A stretch of 64,000 bases of DNA from Epilithonimonas zeae (GCF_900141765.1 NZ_FSRK01000003.1:434001-498000); one strand, 5' to 3'. Numbered from the stretch's first letter, positions 26,571 to 35,863 are shown. Numbers and translations: made by a program. Notes: generated by a model not told the origin, from the sequence alone.

Positions 26571-28292
26571 ATGAAAAAAGTAAGAGTGCGTTTTGCACCA
26601 AGTCCAACGGGAGCTTTACACTTAGGAGGTGTTAGAACTGCTTTGTATGATTATCTTTTTGCTAAGAATCAAGGTGGAGAATTTGTTCTTAGAATCGAAG
26701 ATACGGATACTGCAAGATATGTAGAAGGTGCCGAAGACTATATTATGAATTCTTTGGAATGGTGCGGAATTATTCCTGATGAGAGCCCAAAAGTTGGTGG
26801 ACCTTATGCTCCTTACAGACAATCTGAAAGAAGAGATATTTACGACAGATACAAAGAGGAAATCCTGAAAACAGATTATGCTTATTTAGCTTTCGATACG
26901 CCTGAAGAATTGGATGCCATCAGAAAAGACTTCGAAGCTAGAGGTGATGTTTTTGCCTACAATCATCAGACAAGACAGCAATTGAGAAACAGTATTTCTC
27001 TTTCTTCTAAAGAAGTTCAGAAATTATTGGATGAGAATGTTCCTTATGTGGTTCGTTTCAAAATGCCAATTGACAGAACACTTAATCTTCAGGATATCAT
27101 CAGAGGAAATTTCTCTGTGAATACAAATACGCTTGATGACAAGGTTTTGATCAAAAATGACGGAATGCCAACTTACCATTTTGCTAATGTGGTTGATGAT
27201 TTTGAAATGAAAATCTCTCACGTTATCCGAGGTGAAGAATGGTTGCCTTCTATGCCTTTGCACGTTTTGTTGTATGAAGCGATGAGTTGGGAAGCTCCTG
27301 AATTTGCGCATTTATCATTAATATTGAAACAAACGATTTCTGGCAAAGACTTTATTAGAAACATTAATAATTTTTCAATAAGTTTTTCAAATGCATTTAT
27401 TAATAAAAATAAAGAATACAGTTTTGTTGAAGTTAATACATTAATGCTTTCATACCTTCAAAATTTCTTTGATAAATCTACATTAGAAAAAAACGAAAAT
27501 GATGATAATCTTAATAGCCTTATAAAAGAATTTTTATCTAGTCTCTTTTCTGGAAAATTAAGCAAAAGAGATGGTGACATTTTTGGATTTCCAGTATTTC
27601 CTTTGGATTTCAAAGACCCACAAACAGGAATTATTTCAAAAGGTTACAAAGAATGTGGTTATTTCCCTGAAGCTTTCATCAATATGATGGCATTGTTAGG
27701 TTGGACACCTGCAAATGATAGAGAAATTTTAACAATAGACGAAATGATTGCCGAATTCGACCTTAATAAAGTTCATAAAGCTGGCGCAAGATTCGATCCA
27801 CAGAAAGCAAAATGGTTCAATCAGGAATATTTGAAATTGAAATCTAATGAAGAAGTTTTACAATTATTCAAAGATTTGGATGAGGTTAAAAGTTTAAATC
27901 TTTCTGATGATAAATTACTACAAATTGTTTCATTGATGAAAGAAAGAAATGCGACTTTCGTAGTTGACATTTACAATGACGGAAAATTCTTTTTTGAAGC
28001 CCCAACTTCTTACGATGAGAAAGCAACCAAAAAAGCTTGGAACGAAACCACTTCTGCAGTCCTAAAAGATTTCTCAACTAAACTGAAAACTTCAGAATTT
28101 GATTCAGAAACTTTGAAAAATACTATTCATCATTTTGCAGAAGAACATTCTATAGGAATGGGAAAAGTAATGATGCCTCTTCGTCTCGCTTTGGTAGGCG
28201 AATTGAAAGGCCCGGATGTTCCAGACATTATGAACATTATCGGGAAAGAAGAAACATTGGCAAGAATAGAAAAAGCTATTAGTTTAAACTAA
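26571..28292 (+). CDS. gltX: Glutamate--tRNA ligase with a 70-residue insertion
   Basis: A 573-residue class I synthetase that charges tRNA-Glu. The HIGH region is RFAPSPTGALHLGGVRTALY and the KMSKS equivalent is KLSKRDG at residues 330-336. Bacterial GluRS is about 500 residues. The excess is a 70-residue, very A+T-rich, Asn/Phe/Ser-rich block between residues 258 and 329, immediately before KLSKR and flanked by SGK on both sides; removing it leaves 503 residues. The reading frame is intact, so the enzyme is probably functional. TAATTTTG at 26493-26500 is a likely -7 box. Confidence 0.93.
   Translation: MKKVRVRFAPSPTGALHLGGVRTALYDYLFAKNQGGEFVLRIEDTDTARYVEGAEDYIMNSLEWCGIIPDESPKVGGPYAPYRQSERRDIYDRYKEEILKTDYAYLAFDTPEELDAIRKDFEARGDVFAYNHQTRQQLRNSISLSSKEVQKLLDENVPYVVRFKMPIDRTLNLQDIIRGNFSVNTNTLDDKVLIKNDGMPTYHFANVVDDFEMKISHVIRGEEWLPSMPLHVLLYEAMSWEAPEFAHLSLILKQTISGKDFIRNINNFSISFSNAFINKNKEYSFVEVNTLMLSYLQNFFDKSTLEKNENDDNLNSLIKEFLSSLFSGKLSKRDGDIFGFPVFPLDFKDPQTGIISKGYKECGYFPEAFINMMALLGWTPANDREILTIDEMIAEFDLNKVHKAGARFDPQKAKWFNQEYLKLKSNEEVLQLFKDLDEVKSLNLSDDKLLQIVSLMKERNATFVVDIYNDGKFFFEAPTSYDEKATKKAWNETTSAVLKDFSTKLKTSEFDSETLKNTIHHFAEEHSIGMGKVMMPLRLALVGELKGPDVPDIMNIIGKEETLARIEKAISLN
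27339..27557 (+). other. In-frame insertion inside gltX
   Basis: The 210 bp from 27348 to 27557 (plus the left flank) encode KDFIRNINNFSISFSNAFIN and following residues that are absent from the normal GluRS plan. The ends are TCTGGCAAA (27339) and TCTGGAAAA (27549), identical at 8 of 9 bases, like a target-site duplication. By hand count the insert is about 20% G+C, well below the rest of the gene. I see no internal palindrome or transposase. See findings. Confidence 0.65.
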
Positions 28293-28299
28293 TTAATTT

Positions 28300-28323
28300 G
28301 TCAGTCTGAGGCTCTCGAAGACT
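28300..28323 (+). repeat. GTCAGTCTGAGnCTCTCGAAGACT repeat, copy 1
   Basis: A 24-bp element found again at 44061-44084 (one base different) and inverted at 48448-48471. It contains the small inverted repeat AGTCT...AGACT. It lies 8 bp after the gltX stop; no function is assigned. Confidence 0.6.
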
Positions 28324-28390
28324 TTTTATTAATATTAGAATCCATTTAAAAAAAATAGATTATTTTTGAACGGTTTAATCCAAACAAAAT

Positions 28391-29347
28391 ATGGAGTATT
28401 TAGAATTTGAACAACCTGTAAAAGAACTGATCGAGCAATACGAAAAATGTGTACAACTAGGCACAGAAAGCGGAATTGATGTAGATGAATCCTGCAAAAA
28501 GATCAAAACAAAAATAGAAGAGACTAAGAAAAAAATATACGGAAGCCTTACGCCTTGGCAAAAAGTTCAGCTTTCCAGACATCCGGACAGACCTTATACA
28601 CTTGATTATATCAATGGTTTGGCAGATGCAGGGAGTTTTGTTGAATTGCACGGCGATAGAAACTTTGGGGACGATCCCGCAATGGTTGGCGGAATTGCCA
28701 GCATCAGCGGAAATACTGTAATGCTAATCGGAACTCAGAAAGGAAGAACTACCAAAGAACGTCAGCACAGACGTTTTGGAATGTCTAACCCGGAAGGTTA
28801 TAGAAAGGCTCTTAGATTGATGAAATTGGCAGAGAAATTCAATATTCCTGTGGTAACTTTCGTAGATACGCCTGGAGCTTATCCTGGTCTTGAAGCGGAA
28901 GAACGCGGACAAGGTGAAGCGATTGCCAGAAACATCTATGAAATGTGCCAATTGAAAACTCCGATTATCACCATCATCATTGGTGAAGGTGCTAGTGGAG
29001 GTGCATTAGGAATTGGTGTTGGAAACAAAGTTTATATGTTGGAAAACACTTGGTATTCTGTAATTTCTCCGGAAAACTGTTCAGCTATTCTTTGGAGAAG
29101 CTGGGAATACAAAGAGACTGCAGCCACTACAATGAAACTTACTGCTGATGATATGTTGAAGCAAAAATTAATTGATGACATTATCCCTGAACCACTTGGA
29201 GGCGCTCATTATGATAATGCTGCAACTTTCGACAACGTGAAGAAATTCATCTTGAAAGACATCAAAACGCTTTCTAAATTGCCAGTTGAGAAATTGGTTG
29301 CTGAAAGACAAGATAAGTTTATTGCAATGGGAGAATTCAAAGGATAG
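28391..29347 (+). CDS. accA: Acetyl-CoA carboxylase carboxyltransferase subunit alpha
   Basis: A 318-residue enzyme: [92 protein letters not shown] and [14 protein letters not shown], the crotonase-fold oxyanion regions of AccA. With AccD (not in this window) it transfers carboxyl from biotin on AccB to acetyl-CoA. TATTTTTG at 28361-28368 is a candidate -7 box. Monocistronic, ending at a strong terminator. Confidence 0.97.
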   Translation: MEYLEFEQPVKELIEQYEKCVQLGTESGIDVDESCKKIKTKIEETKKKIYGSLTPWQKVQLSRHPDRPYTLDYINGLADAGSFVELHGDRNFGDDPAMVGGIASISGNTVMLIGTQKGRTTKERQHRRFGMSNPEGYRKALRLMKLAEKFNIPVVTFVDTPGAYPGLEAEERGQGEAIARNIYEMCQLKTPIITIIIGEGASGGALGIGVGNKVYMLENTWYSVISPENCSAILWRSWEYKETAATTMKLTADDMLKQKLIDDIIPEPLGGAHYDNAATFDNVKKFILKDIKTLSKLPVEKLVAERQDKFIAMGEFKG

Positions 29348-29390
29348 CATTTTCCTTATGGCGATTAGCTTTTTGCTATTGGTATAAAAT

Positions 29391-29429
29391 AAAAACCCCT
29401 TCAGAGTTTGAAACTCTGAAGGGGTTTTT
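29391..29429. terminator. Strong terminator after accA
   Basis: A perfect palindrome: AAAAACCCCTTCAGAGTTT pairs with AAACTCTGAAGGGGTTTTT around a single G. It can act in both directions. Confidence 0.88.
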
Positions 29430-29464
29430 ATTTGTATTGATTGACGACTGTTGATTGGAAGCCG

Positions 29465-29637
29465 AATCTGCGCCCTGACTTATCTTCAATTTAATATTTA
29501 ATTTATTTGAATCGATGAACCACTTCGTTAGGCTTGAGCGGAAATCCTTTTTTGCTTATACTTTGAGTTCTATTTAATCTGAAATCTTCGTGCAAAAAGA
29601 TAGGGAGCGGAAGGCGGAAATAGGCGCCCAAATAATT
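29465..29637 (+). repeat. Dispersed structured repeat, family A, copy 3 (interrupted, covarying)
   Basis: Outer arms are CTGCGCCC and GGCGCCCAAATAATT, pairing GCGCC/GGCGC where other copies have GCAGC/GCTGC: two compensatory base-pair changes. The inner stem is ATCCTTTTTTGC with GCAAAAAGAT, and the G-rich arm is GGGAGCGGAAGGCGGAAA. About 50 bp are inserted in the 5' arm between GACTT and TTGAGCGG. It fills the gap between the convergent accA and rpsB genes, together with the accA terminator. Confidence 0.78.
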
Positions 29638-29696
29638 CATAAAAAAAGCGATTCAAATAAATTGAACCGCTTTTTATATTTTAGAAAAGATTCTAA

Positions 29697-30458
29697 TTAT
29701 TCAGCATCGAAATCAGCATCTGCTTCTGCAGAAACTTTTTCGCCTTCTTCTTTAGATTTTTCTTTATCTGCTTTTCTTTGAGACAAACCATCTTTGATAG
29801 AAGCTGAAACAACGCTCAACAACATATCGATTGATTTAGAAGCATCATCATTTCCTGGGATTACGAAATCCACTTTTCTTGGATCTGAATTGGTATCAAC
29901 GATACCAAAAACTGGGATACCCAATTTTTTAGCCTCTGTTACTGCGATGTGTTCTCTCATAATGTCAACTACGAAAATAGCTGAAGGAAGACGAACCATA
30001 TCTGAGATAGAACCTAAGTTTTTCTCAAGATTTGCTCTTTGACGATCAACTTGTAGTCTTTCTTTTTTAGATAAAGTTTCGAAAGTACCATCTTTCTTCA
30101 TTTTATCGATAGAGTTCATTTTCTTAACTGCTTTTCTGATAGTTACAAAGTTTGTAAGCATACCACCTGGCCATCTTTCTGTGATGTAAGGCATGTTAAG
30201 TTCGGCAGCGTGTTTTGCTACTACTTCTTTCGCTTGCTTTTTAGTAGCTACGAAAAGAACTTTTTTACCTGCAGAAGTTAATTTTTCCAAAGCTGTACAA
30301 GCCTCGTCCAATTTAACAGCTGTTTTATGTAAATCTACGATGTGAATACCGTTTTTCTCCATGAAAATGTATGGAGCCATATTTGGATTCCACTTACGAG
30401 TCATGTGACCGAAGTGTACGCCAGCCTCTAAAAGGTCTTTTACATTTGCTTTTGCCAT
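29697..30458 (-). CDS. rpsB: 30S ribosomal protein S2
   Basis: A 253-residue S2: KDLLEAGVHFGHMTRKWNPN, MEKNGIHIVDLHKT, FVATKKQAKEVV, ERWPGGMLTNFVTIRKAVKK, and VFGIVDTNSDPRKVDFVIPGND. The C-terminal acidic tail (VSAEADADFDAE) is common in Bacteroidetes. It follows rplM and rpsI on the same strand with a 185-bp gap upstream. tsf, which normally follows rpsB, is not here. Confidence 0.97.
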   Translation of the reverse strand: MAKANVKDLLEAGVHFGHMTRKWNPNMAPYIFMEKNGIHIVDLHKTAVKLDEACTALEKLTSAGKKVLFVATKKQAKEVVAKHAAELNMPYITERWPGGMLTNFVTIRKAVKKMNSIDKMKKDGTFETLSKKERLQVDRQRANLEKNLGSISDMVRLPSAIFVVDIMREHIAVTEAKKLGIPVFGIVDTNSDPRKVDFVIPGNDDASKSIDMLLSVVSASIKDGLSQRKADKEKSKEEGEKVSAEADADFDAE

Positions 30459-30643
30459 GTTTTCTTGTTTTTTGTTAGTTTACTTTCCGCTTTTCCGCAA
30501 TCAACTTTACTTTAGATGGGAGTAAAGTTTGGATGCTAAACGTAACGGGCAATATTTTGTTTAGATAATAGAGCCAAGAATCGAGAACCAAGAAGAAAAC
30601 ATAAAGTCTTGTATCTTGTATCTGATATCCTGAATCTGAAAAA

Positions 30644-31030
30644 TTAACGTTTTGAGAATTGGAATCTCTTTCTCGCTTTTTTCTGACCTGGTTTCTTTCT
30701 CTCTACCATTCTTGCATCTCTAGTCAACAATCCGTGTGGCTTAAGAAGTAATCTGAATTCTTCGTTAATTTCACACAATGCTCTAGAAACTCCTAGTCTA
30801 ATAGCTTCTGCCTGACCAGTAATACCTCCTCCAAAAACATTAACAGTTAAGTCATACTGACCCAAAGTTTCTGTCAATAAAAATGGCTGATTCACTTTAT
30901 AAACTAAAACATCCGTACAGAAATAAGTTTTAGCATCTTTACCGTTTATAGTGATGTTACCAGTTCCTGGCTTCACATAAACTCTTGCAACAGAAGTTTT
31001 TCTTCTTCCGATTTTGTGTACTGTAGACAT
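30644..31030 (-). CDS. rpsI: 30S ribosomal protein S9
   Basis: A 128-residue S9: [40 protein letters not shown] and the universally conserved basic C-terminus [12 protein letters not shown], which reaches the P-site tRNA. It begins 5 bp after rplM, the standard L13-S9 operon. Confidence 0.97.
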   Translation of the reverse strand: MSTVHKIGRRKTSVARVYVKPGTGNITINGKDAKTYFCTDVLVYKVNQPFLLTETLGQYDLTVNVFGGGITGQAEAIRLGVSRALCEINEEFRLLLKPHGLLTRDARMVERKKPGQKKARKRFQFSKR

Positions 31031-31035
31031 ATTAA

Positions 31036-31491
31036 TTATTTGAATTCGTTAACATTGATTACTTTTGGCTGTTGAGCTTCGTGTTTGTGCTCTGTTCCTT
31101 CATATAAATAAAGGTTTTTGAATAAAGCCGAACCTAATCTGTTTTTAGGAAGCATCCCTTTTACAGATTTTTCTAATACTTTAAGAGCATCTTTTTTCTT
31201 AAGCTCCTCAGCAGTCATAGACTTCTGACCACCTGGATATCCAGTGTGCCAAATGTAAGTTTTGTCTGCCCACTTGTTTCCGGAAAGCGTAACTTTCCCA
31301 GCGTTCAAAACGATTACGTTGTCTCCACAATCTACGTGTGGCGTGTAATTCGTTTTGTGCTTACCTCTCAAAATCTTTGCAACGGTAGAAGCTAGTCTTC
31401 CCAACGGTTGCTCAGCAGCGTCTACAACAACCCATTCTTTATTTGCTGTAGCCTTGTTTGCCGATACTGTTTTGTAACTTAATGTATTCAC
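31036..31491 (-). CDS. rplM: 50S ribosomal protein L13
   Basis: A 151-residue L13: [67 protein letters not shown] and [20 protein letters not shown]. First gene of the L13-S9(-S2) operon. The minus-strand motif TACCTTTG at 31536-31543 is a plausible -7 box, leaving a leader of about 40 nt. Confidence 0.97.
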   Translation of the reverse strand: MNTLSYKTVSANKATANKEWVVVDAAEQPLGRLASTVAKILRGKHKTNYTPHVDCGDNVIVLNAGKVTLSGNKWADKTYIWHTGYPGGQKSMTAEELKKKDALKVLEKSVKGMLPKNRLGSALFKNLYLYEGTEHKHEAQQPKVINVNEFK

Positions 31492-31535
31492 AATTTATCG
31501 TTTACGATTAAACATAATTTTCCCTTACGGGTGTG

Positions 31536-31543
31536 CAAAGGTA
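31536..31543 (-). promoter_or_regulatory. Bacteroidetes -7 element of the rplM-rpsI operon
   Basis: The minus strand reads TACCTTTG, an exact TAnnTTTG match, 44 bp upstream of rplM. I do not see a clear TTTG at -33. Confidence 0.5.
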
Positions 31544-31705
31544 GCAAAATTTTCTCGGATGAAAAATTTTCCCCAAAGAAATATTTTAAATTTCTAATTA
31601 TTAATGAGTTATTGAAATAAATCCTGACATTGATTTTAAAAATTAATTAATACTGGACTCATTATATAATGTTGCTTTTTTATATTTTTGAAAAAATTCT
31701 ATAAA

Positions 31706-32803
31706 ATGAGCCACGGAAAACTGAGAAAAGAAAAAGACTGCTTAAACTGCGGACATATTGTTGAGAAACATTATTGTCCCCATTGCGGACAGCAGAACAT
31801 AGAGACAAGGCAGCCTTTCTATTATCTTTTCACTCACTTTGTAGAGGATTTTACACATTACGACGGACAATTTTGGGGAACTCTTAAAAATCTGCTTTTC
31901 AAACCCGGTAAATTGACCAATACTTATCTGGAAGGTAAAAGACAAAAATTTGTTCCGCCGGTTAAACTTTACATTTTCATCAGTTTCATAACATTTTTCC
32001 TATTTGCTGTTTTCCCGCCTTTCGACATTAATTTTGAAGGAAAAAAAGACTCTAGAAAAGAAAAGATAATCTCACTGAATAGACTTGCAGAAACTTCGAA
32101 ACAGCTTGACAGCATCAGAGCGCAAGAAAAAATGAAGGGAACGGATTCTGTCACAATTAGTAAAGTTAATACTTTACTAAAAGATTCTGCAAAATTAAGT
32201 GATATCGAAGACAGCTTTGATATGAGTAAGAAACTGGATGATAAGTTTGAATATAATGGTTATACAACCAGAAAATCATTTGACTCTGCAAAAGCAAAAA
32301 ACCCATCATTCTTCGATTTCATCAATGTTCCTGTTGCTCACAAATTTTTCGAGCTAAAGGAAAAAGGTATTACAAAAGGAGAAATCCTAAAAAAATTGGG
32401 CGAGGTATCTTTTCATAATTTGCCAAAAGCCTTATTCATTTATCTTCCGATTTTTGCATTTTTCCTATGGATTTTCCACAACAAGAAAAAATGGTGGTAT
32501 TTTGACCACGGCATTTTTACACTGCATTATTTCTGCTTCCTGCTACTGACAATTTTACTGTTCTCAACACTATATAAGTTAACCGATGTTTTAAATAATT
32601 CAATCAATATCTTTATATATCTGCTGATGAATGTTCTATTCTTCTACAGTATCATTTATTTTTTTATAGCCCATTATAAGGTTTATCATACGCACGGTAT
32701 TATCAGTTTTATCATTGGAAGCATTTTGTTTATGTTTAATTTCTTTGCTTTTATGTTTCTGGTGATGGGTTTAGGCGTAGTCAGCTTCCTGATGATTCAT
32801 TAA
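31706..32803 (+). CDS. DUF3667 membrane protein with zinc ribbon
   Basis: A 365-residue protein. An N-terminal zinc ribbon (CLNCGHIVEKHYCPHCGQQ, two CxxC pairs, residues 10-28) is followed by the DUF3667 core, including YLFTHFVEDFTHYDGQFW and LLFKPGKLTNTYLEGKRQKF. There is one TM helix near residue 90, a charged cytoplasmic or periplasmic region, and four C-terminal TM helices from about 240 to 365. I use ATG 31706; an upstream TTG lies inside a -7-like box. The function of the family is unknown. Monocistronic with its own terminator. Confidence 0.83.
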   Translation: MSHGKLRKEKDCLNCGHIVEKHYCPHCGQQNIETRQPFYYLFTHFVEDFTHYDGQFWGTLKNLLFKPGKLTNTYLEGKRQKFVPPVKLYIFISFITFFLFAVFPPFDINFEGKKDSRKEKIISLNRLAETSKQLDSIRAQEKMKGTDSVTISKVNTLLKDSAKLSDIEDSFDMSKKLDDKFEYNGYTTRKSFDSAKAKNPSFFDFINVPVAHKFFELKEKGITKGEILKKLGEVSFHNLPKALFIYLPIFAFFLWIFHNKKKWWYFDHGIFTLHYFCFLLLTILLFSTLYKLTDVLNNSINIFIYLLMNVLFFYSIIYFFIAHYKVYHTHGIISFIIGSILFMFNFFAFMFLVMGLGVVSFLMIH

Positions 32804-32832
32804 ATATGATTTACTAAGATTTAATATAAATG

Positions 32833-32861
32833 AAAAACCTTTCAAGCTTTGAAAGGTTTTT
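32833..32861. terminator. Terminator between convergent genes
   Basis: A perfect palindrome: AAAAACCTTTCAA pairs with TTGAAAGGTTTTT. It follows the DUF3667 gene by 29 bp. Confidence 0.82.
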
Positions 32862-32880
32862 GTTTTGTACATTGAATTGC

Positions 32881-32967
32881 TGCAGCCCGACTTGAGCGGA
32901 AATGCTTTTTGTGTAGCGCAGCGGAACAAAAAGATTGGGAGCGGAAGGCGGATAAGCTGCCCAAAAT
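32881..32967 (+). repeat. Dispersed structured repeat, family A, copy 4
   Basis: The most compact copy: TGCAGCCCGACTTGAGCGGA, inner stem ATGCTTTTTGT with ACAAAAAGAT (loop about 16 nt, GTAGCGCAGCGGA), GGGAGCGGAAGGCGGATAA, GCTGCCCAAAATA. Intergenic, between convergent genes, and directly after the terminator at 32833-32861. Confidence 0.8.
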
Positions 32968-32971
32968 ATAT

Positions 32972-33322
32972 TTAATACCTCAACGATTTACTTTCCCGGA
33001 AACTCGCTATCATATAATAAGCTACAAAGACCGTAGAAAACTTGATAATGGACGGCAAAGCAGTTTCGAAATTGAAAAATATTAAGCCAATAGCTACAAG
33101 AACAATAATCCCAATAAAGGAGATTCCCATTTTCTTTGGAAGCGGCCACTCCGGATGGTCTACAAAATAAGCCAATCCCCAACCAATTCCGAAAGCAGAA
33201 GCAACATATAGTTCTACCAAAAATTCTGCGGGTTCTCCTGTAAAACGTCTCAAGAAAAAACTAATCAAGGTTCCAACTACAAAATACATCAGCGCTTTTA
33301 TCATTTCAAAAAATTTTGACAA
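32972..33322 (-). CDS. Small integral membrane protein
   Basis: A 116-residue hydrophobic protein with about four transmembrane segments (near residues 7-24, 38-53, 66-84 and 88-106): for example ALMYFVVGTLISFFLRR, AFGIGWGLAYFV and GIIVLVAIGLIFF. No motif or family that I recognise. It stands alone, convergent with the DUF3667 gene; the 271-bp gap beyond it holds nothing I can identify except A+T-rich sequence and the pncB promoter. Confidence 0.7.
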   Translation of the reverse strand: MSKFFEMIKALMYFVVGTLISFFLRRFTGEPAEFLVELYVASAFGIGWGLAYFVDHPEWPLPKKMGISFIGIIVLVAIGLIFFNFETALPSIIKFSTVFVAYYMIASFRESKSLRY

Positions 33323-33593
33323 AAGTAAGGATTGTAATTTGAAAATTACTTTTGGAAAGTTTTGCTTTAATTTAATCCATGAAGTCTAACACAAAAGCAC
33401 TATGAAAATATTTTCCTCTAACTGTTTTTAAGACATGAGAAAAATCAAAAATTTTCATATTGACGAAGTTAACTTTGTGCCTCAAAAACATACTATAAAT
33501 CAAAAAGAAAATCTTTGTGCCATTATGATAAATTCCACAAGATTCTAAAATCTCCTCAACAAAATTCCTTAGATTTGTTTAAATGATTTTTTT

Positions 33594-34769
33594 ATGCGCG
33601 AGGTAAGACTAAACTCTATTCTGGATAACGATTTCTACAAGATTACAATGCAAAATGCAGTAGTGAAATTATTCACGAACGAGATTGTAAAATACGAATT
33701 CATCAACCGGGGAAAACATCAGTTTCCGGAAGGTTTTGCAGAAGAACTTAGAAAGTCTGTCAACGCAATGGCAGAACTGAAGCTGACCAAAGACGAAAAA
33801 AAATATCTGAAAGCCACTTGTCCATATCTTGCTCTACCCTACCTCGATTTCTTGGAAGGTTTTCATTACGACCCTTCTGAAGTGAAGATTGAACAAAATG
33901 GCAACGAACTAAAAGTTTCGGTGGAAGGTCTCTGGTACAGAACCATTCTTTGGGAAGTCCCTTTGCTAGCACTTATCAGCGAACTTCATTATGAGATGAA
34001 TCATATGGAGCGACAAACCAACGAAGAGGTCATTAATAAAACTGTAGAAAAAGCGGTTCATTTGACAGAATTGGGCGTTCCTTTTGCTGAATTTGGAACA
34101 CGAAGAAGACATTCTTACAAAGTTCACAGATTGGTGATGGATGCCTTGATTCAGGATAAAAAATCGACTTTTACAGGAACTTCCAATGTTCATCTGGCTA
34201 TGCTTTACAACGTAAAACCAATTGGTACACATGCCCACGAATGGTTTATGTTTCACGCCGCAGAATTTGGTTTCAAAACGGCCAATTCTATTGCTTTGGA
34301 AAATTGGGTTAATGTTTACCGTGGCGATTTGGGAGTTGCACTTTCCGACACATACACCACGGATGTTTTCTTCCAGCAGTTTGATAAAAAGTTTGCAAAG
34401 TTGTTTGACGGCGTACGTCATGACAGCGGCGACCCGTTTGAATTTGCTGATAAAACCATTGCGCATTATCAAAAGCACGGCATCAATCCATTATTCAAAT
34501 ACATTATTTTTTCTGACGGACTGAATCTTGAAAAAGTTGAAGAAATCACCAATTACTGCAGAGGTAAAATCGGAATTTCTTTCGGAATCGGAACCAATCT
34601 TACTAATGATGTTGGACTTAAACCAATGAACATCGTAATGAAACTCATTAGTGTAAAAGGAATTAATAATGAATGGATTCCGACTGTGAAACTATCTGAC
34701 GAAAAAGGAAAATATACCGGCGACCCAAAAATGATAGAATTGGCGAAGGAGTTTTTGAGGATTAAATAA
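33594..34769 (+). CDS. pncB: Nicotinate phosphoribosyltransferase
   Basis: A 391-residue enzyme that makes nicotinate mononucleotide from nicotinate and PRPP in NAD salvage. Diagnostic segments are LDNDFYKITMQNAV, EFGTRRRHSYKVH, GTHAHEWFMFHAA with the activating His that is phosphorylated in this family, YTTDVFFQQF, VRHDSGDPFEFADK and FSDGLNLEK. The length is standard. TAGATTTG at 33570-33577 is a likely -7 box, 16 bp from the start codon. Monocistronic. Confidence 0.95.
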   Translation: MREVRLNSILDNDFYKITMQNAVVKLFTNEIVKYEFINRGKHQFPEGFAEELRKSVNAMAELKLTKDEKKYLKATCPYLALPYLDFLEGFHYDPSEVKIEQNGNELKVSVEGLWYRTILWEVPLLALISELHYEMNHMERQTNEEVINKTVEKAVHLTELGVPFAEFGTRRRHSYKVHRLVMDALIQDKKSTFTGTSNVHLAMLYNVKPIGTHAHEWFMFHAAEFGFKTANSIALENWVNVYRGDLGVALSDTYTTDVFFQQFDKKFAKLFDGVRHDSGDPFEFADKTIAHYQKHGINPLFKYIIFSDGLNLEKVEEITNYCRGKIGISFGIGTNLTNDVGLKPMNIVMKLISVKGINNEWIPTVKLSDEKGKYTGDPKMIELAKEFLRIK

Positions 34770-34939
34770 TACATTATAATAATGTCTGTTAAATTTATTT
34801 AAAGTTCAGTGCTGTATCAAAAAAAAAATTAACTTTACAATAAGTGAAAGTTTAAAATCTGAATATCAAGAAAAAGTCAACAAAATCTTTTGGCATCAAT
34901 TTTACTCTTTAAAAAACACAACTTAATTAATTTTATCCT

Positions 34940-35419
34940 ATGAAAAAAACATTCAAAATCGCTGCTCTTGCCTTGATGGTATCGATGACAGCCGTTTCCT
35001 GCAAAAAGAAAGTTTCTGATGCAGAATTAACGACCAACGCAACTACAGCAATCACTGCTTATCCCGGAACTTCTGTGGAAGTGAAGGAAGGACAAGCACA
35101 TTTGAGCGGAGTTTTCGCAACAGAAGCTGACAAACAAGCAGCTATTGCAGCTCTTAAAAAAGTAGAGGGCGTGAAAGATGTTCACGATATGGCAACTGTA
35201 GCGCCAATGGCTGCTCCTGTAGAAGTGAATATGGTTGACGCTGCTGTTCTAGCTAAAGTAAATACTGCATTGAAAGATATCCCAGGCGTAAAAGCTGAAG
35301 ATGTTGCGGGAACATTAACGTTGACAGGTTCTACAACTTCTGCTAACGCAAGAAAAGTGAAAGAGTCTGTAGATGCTCTTAAAATTGGTAAATACGATAA
35401 CAAAATCACTGTAAAATAA
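34940..35419 (+). CDS. BON-domain lipoprotein
   Basis: A 159-residue protein. A lipoprotein signal peptide (MKKTFKIAALALMVSMTAVS, Cys at residue 21) is followed by two BON-like domains (about 26-88 and 96-158). Each carries the pattern of a short alpha-beta repeat with EVKEGQAHLSGVF and VAGTLTLTGSTTS. BON domains bind phospholipid or other envelope ligands, as in OsmY, so a periplasmic envelope-stress role is plausible. It is 6 bp from the next gene and surely cotranscribed. Confidence 0.8.
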   Translation: MKKTFKIAALALMVSMTAVSCKKKVSDAELTTNATTAITAYPGTSVEVKEGQAHLSGVFATEADKQAAIAALKKVEGVKDVHDMATVAPMAAPVEVNMVDAAVLAKVNTALKDIPGVKAEDVAGTLTLTGSTTSANARKVKESVDALKIGKYDNKITVK

Positions 35420-35425
35420 TCACAA

Positions 35426-35842
35426 ATGAGTTTACAAGACAAATATGCAAGTGTAGTTTCAGCAGCTCAGTCTGCAGGACTATCTGATCTTTCTGTGCAG
35501 GAGCAAGACGGTGTTCTATATATCACAGGAAAAGCGTCTAGCAGCGCAGCAAAAGATACAGTTTGGAATGCTTTGGGCGCCATAGATTCCTCATATACAG
35601 CAACAGATATTAATATCGATGTGCAAGTTTCCGGATTGGCAGCTGGTGCTTCTTTAACTGTTGCAACAGATGAGTCTAATCTTAACATCAGACAAGAACC
35701 TTCTACAGAAGCTTCTATTGTTGGAAAAGCAGCAAAAGGTGAAACAGTAACTTTGGTTGAGCAGTCTTCTGACGACTGGTGGAAAATCAAAACTGCTGAC
35801 GGTGAGGAAGGTTATGCTTATGCAAGATATTTGAAAGCTTAA
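35426..35842 (+). CDS. BON-like plus bacterial SH3 domain protein
   Basis: A 138-residue protein with an N-terminal BON/LysM-accessory-like half (DLSVQEQDGVLYITGKASSS, residues 20-70) and a C-terminal SH3b domain (LNIRQEPSTEASIVGKAAKG, WWKIKTADGEEGYAYARYLK, residues 85-138). SH3b domains usually bind cell-wall peptides, yet no signal peptide is visible, so the location is unclear. It forms an operon with the BON lipoprotein and ends at a terminator. Confidence 0.78.
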   Translation: MSLQDKYASVVSAAQSAGLSDLSVQEQDGVLYITGKASSSAAKDTVWNALGAIDSSYTATDINIDVQVSGLAAGASLTVATDESNLNIRQEPSTEASIVGKAAKGETVTLVEQSSDDWWKIKTADGEEGYAYARYLKA

Positions 35843-35863
35843 TTTCAAAACTTAATAAAAATT

